From positions 1-15,418 of the forward strand of contig CAYMRB010000240.1 of assembly GCA_964392615.1 (NCBI GenBank): DNA of 15,418 nt. Reading direction: 5' to 3'. The translations under genes were made by a program, and so were the position numbers. How positions within the stretch are numbered: position 1 is the first letter of the stretch; each line of letters starts with the position of its first letter. This document shows, piece after piece, positions 1 through 5,432 of this stretch. Under the pieces are notes generated by a model that made no database searches, had not been told where the DNA came from, and saw only the letters and a program-made list of their open reading frames with translations. This DNA comes from CAYMRB01 sp964392615 (GTDB lineage: Bacteria; Planctomycetota; UBA8108).

Positions 1-366
1 GACTGGTGAGGCCCCTGCCGGGCCATGTACCCGCACGAGCGGTCGCTCGTGAAGAAGCTCGCAGGCAAGCCTTTCGCCATCCTCGGTATCAACAGCGATT
101 CGGACCGTGAGAAGCTCAAGGAGACGCTGAAGAAGGAAAACATCACCTGGCGGTCGTGGTGGGACGGCGGCGGTACGAGCGGACCGATCGCCAGCGCGTG
201 GAACGTGCGCGGCTGGCCGACGATCTACGTGCTCGATAAGAAGGGCGTCATCCGTTTCAAGGACGTCCGTGGTGATGACCTCGACAAGGCGTTGAACACG
301 CTGCTCCGCGAGATGGGGCTCGACCCGCTGCCGAAGGACGACGAGGAGGAAGCCAAGGAAGGCTGA
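1..366 (+). CDS. TlpA/thioredoxin-like protein, 5'-partial, probable selenoprotein with a U-G-P-C active site
   Basis: This is the 3' part of a thioredoxin-fold redox gene whose start lies before the window. The visible frame reads D-W-(TGA)-G-P-C-R-A-M-Y-P-H-E-R, so the TGA at 7-9 sits exactly where the first, nucleophilic Cys of the WCGPC motif belongs. After it come the usual TlpA-like elements: a strand ending ILGINSDSDREK, WRSWWDGGGTSGPIASAWNV, the cis-Pro loop VRGWPTIYVLDKKG and a C-terminal helix. The frame stays open from 10 to the TGA stop at 364-366. Such proteins reduce disulfides, usually outside the cytoplasm; the visible part cannot show location. A naive caller would start at the ATG at 25, but that has no clear ribosome site and would remove the active site. 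I infer selenocysteine at 7-9, supported by the hairpin at 34-51. The alternatives are a pseudogene or a base error for TGC/TGT. Confidence 0.85.
7..9 (+). other. In-frame TGA, predicted selenocysteine codon
   Basis: TGA replaces the first Cys codon of a W-C-G-P-C thioredoxin motif, while the second Cys (22-24 region, G-P-C) is kept, giving U-x-x-C. In known redox selenoproteins Sec typically occupies the position of the attacking Cys. The frame continues with clear family similarity after it. Other genes here end at TGA (366, 3274, 8181), so TGA is not reassigned in general. Confidence 0.7.
34..51 (+). promoter_or_regulatory. Candidate bacterial SECIS hairpin with GGUC apical loop
   Basis: CACGAGC (34-40) pairs perfectly with GCTCGTG (45-51) around the tetraloop GGTC (41-44). 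The loop starts 31 bases after the TGA, within the roughly 16-37 base window I recall from published bacterial SECIS models. GGUC is also the tetraloop of the E. coli fdhF SECIS, which SelB recognises. The hairpin lies inside the coding sequence (H-E-R-S-L-V), as bacterial SECIS elements do. A smaller hairpin, GGCCC/GGGCC with a 5-base loop, lies at 10-24 between the TGA and this element. Structure is seen directly; function is inferred. Confidence 0.65.
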
Positions 367-392
367 TCGTCCCCGACAGCATGCGAATCGTG

Positions 393-430
393 AACGGCCC
401 GCGCGGAGAGCGACCTCCGGGCGGGCCGTT
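393..430. terminator. Hairpin terminator between convergent genes
   Basis: AACGGCCCGC (393-402) pairs perfectly with GCGGGCCGTT (421-430), a 10-bp stem. An inner GGAG/CTCC stem (405-408/415-418) sits inside it. A short T run (429-431) follows on the plus strand. It lies 27 bases after the thioredoxin stop and 26 bases after the end of the minus-strand ClbS-like gene at 456, so it may serve both, better in the plus direction. Confidence 0.65.
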
Positions 431-455
431 TGCATCTAGCAGTTTCAACGGGCTG

Positions 456-956
456 CTAACGCTGACTCCTCAGCCACCGCTTGAGGAACTTCGTCGCCGT
501 GCGGTAGTGGCTGCACGTGTTCGGGGCGAGGTACGTCGTCAGCGGATACTTCCGTGTCCACGCGAAGTGACCCGGCGTGAGGAGCTCCGGCTCCGACAGC
601 GCGCGGACGACGGCGAGGATCTCGTCGTAGGACGCGTCGAACTCGGCGCGGACGCGCTGCACCGACTTGCGGGCGTGTGCGGCCCGGATGGCGCGATTCA
701 GCGCCGGCGTCTGATTGCACTTGTACCCGGGCGCTGGGATCTCGGGTGTCTCGCCGTCGCACCCCTCGCGATGCCAGCGCAGAAACATCTGCTCCCACGC
801 GGTCAGGTGCGCGAAGAGGTCCCGGATGTTCCAGTCGTCGCCCCAGACGCCGGCCTCGCGCCAGCGCTTGCGGGGGATCGACCCCGCGAGCTCGACGAAC
901 GTGCGGTGCTCGTCCTCGATGCTGTCGACGAGCTCCTTCTTGGACGCGAACTTCAC
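456..956 (-). CDS. ClbS/DfsB family four-helix-bundle protein (DUF1706)
   Basis: The product has 166 residues, about the usual family length, and begins VKFASKKELVDSIEDEHRTF. Recognisable family blocks are the WNIRDLFAHLTAWEQMFLRW helix, the PAPGYKCNQTPALNRAI segment and the ending YLAPNTCSHYRTATKFLKRW. The family lies near DinB-like bundles. Its best-known member, ClbS, protects cells from colibactin by opening the cyclopropane warhead, but most members have no known substrate and no toxin genes are visible here. I chose the GTG start at 956 because AGGTGATC lies just upstream at 962-969. A longer frame to 1049 would add a low-complexity Arg/Ser-rich head that does not look like protein. There is no signal peptide, so it is probably cytoplasmic. 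It stands alone, convergent with the thioredoxin-like gene and divergent from the lyase gene. Confidence 0.85.
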   Translation of the reverse strand: MKFASKKELVDSIEDEHRTFVELAGSIPRKRWREAGVWGDDWNIRDLFAHLTAWEQMFLRWHREGCDGETPEIPAPGYKCNQTPALNRAIRAAHARKSVQRVRAEFDASYDEILAVVRALSEPELLTPGHFAWTRKYPLTTYLAPNTCSHYRTATKFLKRWLRSQR

Positions 957-961
957 CGCGC

Positions 962-969
962 GATCACCT
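962..969 (-). promoter_or_regulatory. Strong ribosome binding site for the ClbS-like gene
   Basis: On the minus strand AGAGGTGATC precedes the GTG start. AGGTGATC is a long match to the 3' end of 16S rRNA. The GAGG core ends about nine bases before the start codon. This decides the GTG at 956 over the ATG at 1049. Confidence 0.75.
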
Positions 970-1140
970 CTTCCGGATCGATCCGAGCTCGAATGCGCGA
1001 GATCCTCTCGACGCGACCGACCGTAGCGTCTTTCGCTCCCGGTCGCCAACGCTATTCGGGCTCGATGGAGGCGCCGTAGCCAGCTGCGCCGTCGAACGGA
1101 TACATTGACGTCATGGCGAATCAGGCGGTCTCGATATGGC

Positions 1141-1145
1141 GGGAG
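1141..1145 (+). promoter_or_regulatory. Ribosome binding site for the rhamnogalacturonan lyase gene
   Basis: GGGAG lies eight bases before the ATG at 1154. It favours that start over the in-frame ATG at 1136, which overlaps the site and lacks one of its own. Confidence 0.6.
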
Positions 1146-1153
1146 ATCGATTC

Positions 1154-3274
1154 ATGACACGTGACGCTTTTTGCCGGCGCTTTTTTCGCGATTCGACCGC
1201 TCTCCTCTGCGTCGTGGTGACGTCTCTCACCGCGCTCGCTCACGACGAGCCGATGGGGCGCGGCGTCATCGCGCTGCCGACGGACGAGGGCGCCTACGTC
1301 GGCTGGCGCCTCCTGCGCGACGATCCACCGGATGTCGCGTTTGACGTCTATCGCCAGGTCGATGGCGGCGAGCCGATGAAGCTCAACGCGGCGCCGATCG
1401 CCCAGACGACAGATTTCGTCGACGCGCAGGCTCCTGCTGGCAAGTTTCCCGTGTACTCCGTGCGGCCGGTCACCGGCGTGAAAGCCGTGTCGGGCTCGGC
1501 GCGGATGTCGGCGCGCGTCGACGGCACTCCCTACGTCGCGCTGCGCCTCGATGCCCCGACGACGCGATTCCAGAAGGTCGGCGTCGCGGACCTGAACGGA
1601 GACGGCGCGTACGACTGGGTCATCAAGCAGCCGGACGCGAACATCGATCCGTGGCACAAGTACTGGAAGCGATCGCCGGATACCTACGAGCTCGAGGCGT
1701 ATCTCGCCGACGGCACGTTCCTGTGGCGTCATGATCTCGGCTGGGCCATCGAGCGCGGCATCTGGTACTCGCCGTGGATCGCGTTCGATCTGACGGGCGA
1801 CGGCAAGGCCGAGGTGGCCGCGAAGATCGGCGCGGGCGACCCGCGCGACGAGGACGGCAAGGTGACGTCGGGGCCCGAGTGGCTCGTCGTCTGGGACGGC
1901 ATGACCGGCCGCGAGATCGCGCGCGCACCGTGGCCGAGCCGGGCGGACTTCCCCGACTACAACCGCGCGTCGCGTAACCAGATCGCGGTCGCCCACGTCG
2001 GCGGCAAGGCCGCGACGCCGGCGCTTCTCGCGCTGCGCGGCACGTACGGGCGCATGCGCGTCGACGCGTACCGACTGACCGACGACGGGAAGCTCCGGCC
2101 GCTCTGGCGCTACGACAACGATGGTCGTGGCCGCGAGTATCGCGGTCAGGGCGCGCACTTCACGCTCGCGGCCGATGTCGATGCGGACGGCAAGGAGGAG
2201 GTCATCCTCGGGAGCGCCGTGCTCGATGACGACGGCTCGCCGCTGTGGACGACGGGCAAGGGACACCCGGACGCCGCGTACCTGACGGACGTCGATCCGC
2301 AGCGCCCGGGCCTCGAGATCGCGTACGTGATGGAGACGCGGCAGAAGACCGGCGGTCTCTGCGTCGCCGACGCCGCGACCGGCGAGTTGCTGTGGGAGCT
2401 CGACGAGCCGACCGGCCACGTGCACGGCAAGGGCGTGTGCGCCGACATCGATCCGTTCCATCCGGGCATGGAGGTCTACGGCGCCGACTCGAGCAGCCAC
2501 AAGCCGACCGGTGCGCGGTGGATGTTCACTGCAGCCGGTAAGCTGCTGCGCCGCGGCGACGACCTCGAAGCGTTCGGCTTCGGCGTCTCGGTGGCCTACT
2601 GGGACGCCGACCTGCAGAAGGAGATCGTGCGCGGAGCGATCACCGACTACGGTGGCCGCGGCCAGATCGATCGCGTCAAGGGGAGCGTGCGGGTCGTCGC
2701 CGACGTGATCGGGGACTGGCGCGAGGAGCTCATCACGTCCGTACCGGGTGAGCTGCGGATCTACTCGACGACGATTCCAGCGATGGATCGCCGCGTCTGT
2801 CTGATGCAGGATCCGATCTACCGCCTGGGCACGGCGATGAACGCGATGGGGTACACCCAGCCCGCGACGACGACGCACTGTCTCGAGGCGACCGCTCCGA
2901 GCCTCAACCTGACGCTCGTCGACTGGAAGACGTCCAGGACCGGCGTCGGCTGTCGCGTCACCGTGACCGTCCCGCCGCGGGCCGGTGGCCAGGGCGAGCG
3001 GAACGGGCCAGCCCATGCCCGCTTTGACGGCCGCGTCCGTCTCGAAGCGGAAGGGCGCATCCTGCCGTGTCCGTTCGGCTTCACCTTTCGGAAGCCCGGC
3101 CGCAGCGCGACGCGAACGGTCGACCTGTGGACGCGCGACGGCAAGCCGGCGAGCGGGTGGATCGTCGGCACCGTGACGGTCGACGGTAGGATCCTGCGCG
3201 CCCGGGTACGGGCCGACGTGCCGGCGCGCCTCGCAGGGGCGGGCTCCGAATCGGCACCGTCGGGCACGAAGTGA
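1154..3274 (+). CDS. Exported rhamnogalacturonan lyase, PL11 family
   Basis: The 706-residue product should cleave the alternating rhamnose-galacturonate backbone of rhamnogalacturonan-I by beta-elimination. Residues 1-29 form a signal peptide ending LTALA before HDEP. Residues 34-125 match the N-terminal beta domain (MGRGVIALPTDEGAYVGWRL, then a DVYR core). The catalytic beta-propeller follows at about 126-590, with Asp-rich calcium-type loops DLNGDGAYD (146), DLTGDGKAE (212) and DVDADGKEE (341), the blade motifs DVDPQRPGLE (379) and DIDPFHPGME (431), and DWREELITSVPGELRIYSTT (521). The block MQDPIYRLGTAMNAMGYTQP (551-570) is typical of PL11 ends. About 115 residues beyond it (590-706) are a beta-rich tail I do not recognise. 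The substrate is taken from the family. The downstream gene starts 148 bases later on the same strand. Confidence 0.9.
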   Translation: MTRDAFCRRFFRDSTALLCVVVTSLTALAHDEPMGRGVIALPTDEGAYVGWRLLRDDPPDVAFDVYRQVDGGEPMKLNAAPIAQTTDFVDAQAPAGKFPVYSVRPVTGVKAVSGSARMSARVDGTPYVALRLDAPTTRFQKVGVADLNGDGAYDWVIKQPDANIDPWHKYWKRSPDTYELEAYLADGTFLWRHDLGWAIERGIWYSPWIAFDLTGDGKAEVAAKIGAGDPRDEDGKVTSGPEWLVVWDGMTGREIARAPWPSRADFPDYNRASRNQIAVAHVGGKAATPALLALRGTYGRMRVDAYRLTDDGKLRPLWRYDNDGRGREYRGQGAHFTLAADVDADGKEEVILGSAVLDDDGSPLWTTGKGHPDAAYLTDVDPQRPGLEIAYVMETRQKTGGLCVADAATGELLWELDEPTGHVHGKGVCADIDPFHPGMEVYGADSSSHKPTGARWMFTAAGKLLRRGDDLEAFGFGVSVAYWDADLQKEIVRGAITDYGGRGQIDRVKGSVRVVADVIGDWREELITSVPGELRIYSTTIPAMDRRVCLMQDPIYRLGTAMNAMGYTQPATTTHCLEATAPSLNLTLVDWKTSRTGVGCRVTVTVPPRAGGQGERNGPAHARFDGRVRLEAEGRILPCPFGFTFRKPGRSATRTVDLWTRDGKPASGWIVGTVTVDGRILRARVRADVPARLAGAGSESAPSGTK

Positions 3275-3422
3275 GCAGGAAAACGGAGCTCGCGACGTCT
3301 GTAATGGAGTGTTGCGTTCTCTCTCGCTCGTGCGTCTCTTTGCCCTCCCGGACTCCGGGTGCCCCGTGTATGATGAACGGGGATGTCAGGGGAGGCGCGC
3401 GTACACTCTCGGAACGATTGCT
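3275..3422 (+). promoter_or_regulatory. Intergenic region with two small tandem hairpins
   Basis: Two stem-loops lie side by side between the lyase and ThuA/SUMF1 genes: CCCGG/CCGGG (3347-3359, loop ACT) and CCCCGT/ACGGGG (3362-3382, 9-base loop). Neither has a T run, so neither is a classic terminator. The second loop contains TATGAT (3369-3374), which resembles a -10 box, but no -35 lies at normal spacing. A separate transcript start or an mRNA-processing or stability element is possible. Confidence 0.3.
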
Positions 3423-5432
3423 ATGCAGGCATTCTTGCCACTTCTCCTCGCGGCCGCACTCGTTTCGGGCGCGCCGCAGGAGCGGGCCGGAACCTCGAAG
3501 GGAACCGAAGATTCGACAGCCGTTCGTGTCCTGATCGTCACCGGCTATGACCAGCCGGGGCACGATTGGCGCCGTACCGCGCCCGCGCTGCGCGAGGTTC
3601 TGAGCGAGGGCGGCAAGCTCGACGCGCAGATCGTCGAGGATCCCGAGTTTCTCGGCTCCGACGACCTCGCGAAGTTCGACGTCGTCCTGCTCCACTTCAT
3701 GGACTGGAAGCGTCCTGCCCCCGGTGCTGCGGCGCGCGCCGGGTTGGAGAGATTCGTGAAGGACGGCAAGGGTCTCGTCGTGCTCCACTTCGCGTGCGGG
3801 GCTTTCGAGGACTGGCCGACCTTCCGGGAGCTCGCCGGCCGCGTGTGGGATCGCCGCAACACGCACGATCCGCGCGGCCCGTTTCGCGTCGACATTCGCG
3901 CTTCCGACCATCCGATCACTCGCGGCCTGGCGTCCTTCGAGACCGACGACGAGCTCTACACGTGCCTGACCGGCGAGCGTTCGGTCGACGTGCTCGCGAC
4001 GGCGCGATCGCGTGTGACCGGGCACGACCATCCGATGGCGGTCGCGTTCACATTCGGCAAGGGGCGCGTATTCAACACGCCTCTCGGCCACGACGTTCGT
4101 GCGATCCGCAACACCGGCACAGCCGAGCTGCTGCGGCGAGCCTGCTCTTGGGTGGCGTACGACGGCGTCGGTGCGAGCCCCGGCAAGATACGTGTTCGCC
4201 CGCGCAGGGTGTACGCCGGCAGCCTGGTCAAGCTCGAGATCCTGACGGCCGACGGCCGGCCGGTCCCGGGACCGGAGGCCGTCACACCGATGCGCAGGGC
4301 CGCGGGGCATCAGACGAAGAGCGCCACTCCGGAGATTCTCTGGACCGCGAGCGGGGGATCGCTCCACTACGACGATTTGCCCACCGTTCACTGGCGCGTG
4401 CCGAAGAAGGCAGGGTCGTACGAGGTCTCCGTCGCGGCGAGCGGCGAGGGCATGCGGATCGAGGCCACGACGACGGTCGAGGTACGCGAGCCGGACACGC
4501 GCGACATGGTTTGGATTCCGGCGGGGAAGTTCCTCCTCGGGGACTTCCTCGGGACTCGCGATGCGAGGGAAGAGAAGACCCCGCAGAACGCCAACGACGA
4601 GCCGAGTCACGAGGTCTGGCTCGACGGCTACTGGATCGATCGCTACCCGGTGACGAACCGTCGATACGCGCGATTCCTCACCGAAGCGCTCGAGCAGGGG
4701 CTGGTACGGGTCGAGCCGATCGCCGCGATGGGGGAGTTCGAGGGCGAGTGGGTGCCGTTCTACTTCTTCCGGTCCTACGAGGACATCGTTCTCGACTATC
4801 ACGAGACCCGCGCCGCCCGCACGCCGGCGTTCTTGCACGCGATCTCGTACGAGGACGGCGAGTTTCGCGTCAAGGAAGGTCAGGAGGATCATCCCGTCGT
4901 CGACGTGAGCTGGTTCGGCGCCGCCGCATGGGCCGACTTCCACGGTCGGCGCATGCCGTCGGAGGCGCAGTGGGAGCGTGCGGCACGTGGCACGGACGGC
5001 CGCTACTATCCGTGGGGCGACAATCTCCCGACCGCGTATCACGCGAACCGCGAGCTCAAGTTCACGCCGGTCGGGACGTACAGCCCGCAGGGAGACAGCC
5101 CGGCCGGCCTCGCGGACGTGATTTCTCCGGCGTTCGAGTGGACTGACGAGTGGTTCAACTTCGAGTACTACACGGACACGTACGACGACGACTCGCCGCT
5201 CCGCAATCCACGAGGAACCTTCTGGGGGAGATCGCATGCGATCCGTGGTCTCCCGCGGACGCTGCAGATGCTCGCTCCGTCCGTTGATCAGCGTCGTGCG
5301 ATCACGCGTCGATACAATTGGATGTTCGAGTTCGTGATCGGCGACACCTTCGCCAACATCGAAACCACCTTCCGCACGGTCGTCGGCTCGCCGCCGGCGC
5401 CGCCGGGAAAGCCCGCCCGCAGTGCTCCCTAG
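3423..5432 (+). CDS. Exported ThuA-like / SUMF1 (FGE-sulfatase) fusion protein
   Basis: The product has 669 residues. Residues 1-17 are a hydrophobic signal peptide (MQAFLPLLLAAALVSGA), which is why I chose the ATG at 3423 over the frame-open GTG at 3309. Residues 35-246 are a ThuA-like, class-I-amidotransferase-type domain: RVLIVTGYDQPGHDW, VVLHFACGAFEDWPTF, SDHPITRGL and the TPLGHDV turn. ThuA-like proteins are linked to sugar utilisation or conversion. Residues 250-356 are a beta-sandwich linker. Residues 361-635 are a SUMF1/FGE-type C-lectin fold: MVWIPAGKFLLGD, YWIDRYPVTNRRYARFL, HPVVDVSWFGAAAWADFHGRRMPSEAQWERAARG (split here across 490-523) and FEWTDEWF. This second domain has no cysteine, so it cannot be a standard formylglycine-generating enzyme; it may bind a ligand or be another member of the fold. 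Its stop overlaps the next start, suggesting joint translation. Confidence 0.85.
   Translation: MQAFLPLLLAAALVSGAPQERAGTSKGTEDSTAVRVLIVTGYDQPGHDWRRTAPALREVLSEGGKLDAQIVEDPEFLGSDDLAKFDVVLLHFMDWKRPAPGAAARAGLERFVKDGKGLVVLHFACGAFEDWPTFRELAGRVWDRRNTHDPRGPFRVDIRASDHPITRGLASFETDDELYTCLTGERSVDVLATARSRVTGHDHPMAVAFTFGKGRVFNTPLGHDVRAIRNTGTAELLRRACSWVAYDGVGASPGKIRVRPRRVYAGSLVKLEILTADGRPVPGPEAVTPMRRAAGHQTKSATPEILWTASGGSLHYDDLPTVHWRVPKKAGSYEVSVAASGEGMRIEATTTVEVREPDTRDMVWIPAGKFLLGDFLGTRDAREEKTPQNANDEPSHEVWLDGYWIDRYPVTNRRYARFLTEALEQGLVRVEPIAAMGEFEGEWVPFYFFRSYEDIVLDYHETRAARTPAFLHAISYEDGEFRVKEGQEDHPVVDVSWFGAAAWADFHGRRMPSEAQWERAARGTDGRYYPWGDNLPTAYHANRELKFTPVGTYSPQGDSPAGLADVISPAFEWTDEWFNFEYYTDTYDDDSPLRNPRGTFWGRSHAIRGLPRTLQMLAPSVDQRRAITRRYNWMFEFVIGDTFANIETTFRTVVGSPPAPPGKPARSAP

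Larger units (their letters stand above)
957..1153. promoter_or_regulatory. Divergent intergenic region, probable promoters
   Basis: These 197 bases separate the divergently read ClbS-like and lyase genes and must carry both start regions unless the lyase has a distant promoter. The only notable elements are TTGACG (1105-1110), which could be a -35 box though no good -10 lies at 16-18 bases, and the overlapping perfect palindrome TGACGTCA (1106-1113). No small gene is convincing here. Confidence 0.4.

Noticed and set aside
25..366. A 113-residue gene starting at the ATG at 25
   Set aside because: It would lack the first strand and the active site of the thioredoxin fold and has no clear ribosome site. 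Family similarity extends upstream through the TGA.
957..1049. N-terminal extension of the ClbS-like protein to the ATG at 1049
   Set aside because: The added residues are Arg/Ser-rich and unlike the family, and a strong ribosome site directly precedes the GTG at 956.
3309..3422. N-terminal extension of the ThuA/SUMF1 protein to the GTG at 3309
   Set aside because: It would put 38 non-family residues ahead of a clear signal peptide that starts at 3423.
3081..5237. A 718-residue minus-strand open frame opposite the lyase end and ThuA/SUMF1 gene
   Set aside because: Low-complexity composition and no domain. The plus strand carries well-supported proteins over the same stretch.
4503..5330. An active formylglycine-generating (sulfatase-maturing) enzyme
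   Set aside because: The SUMF1 domain has no cysteine, so the catalytic pair is missing, and no sulfatase gene is nearby.
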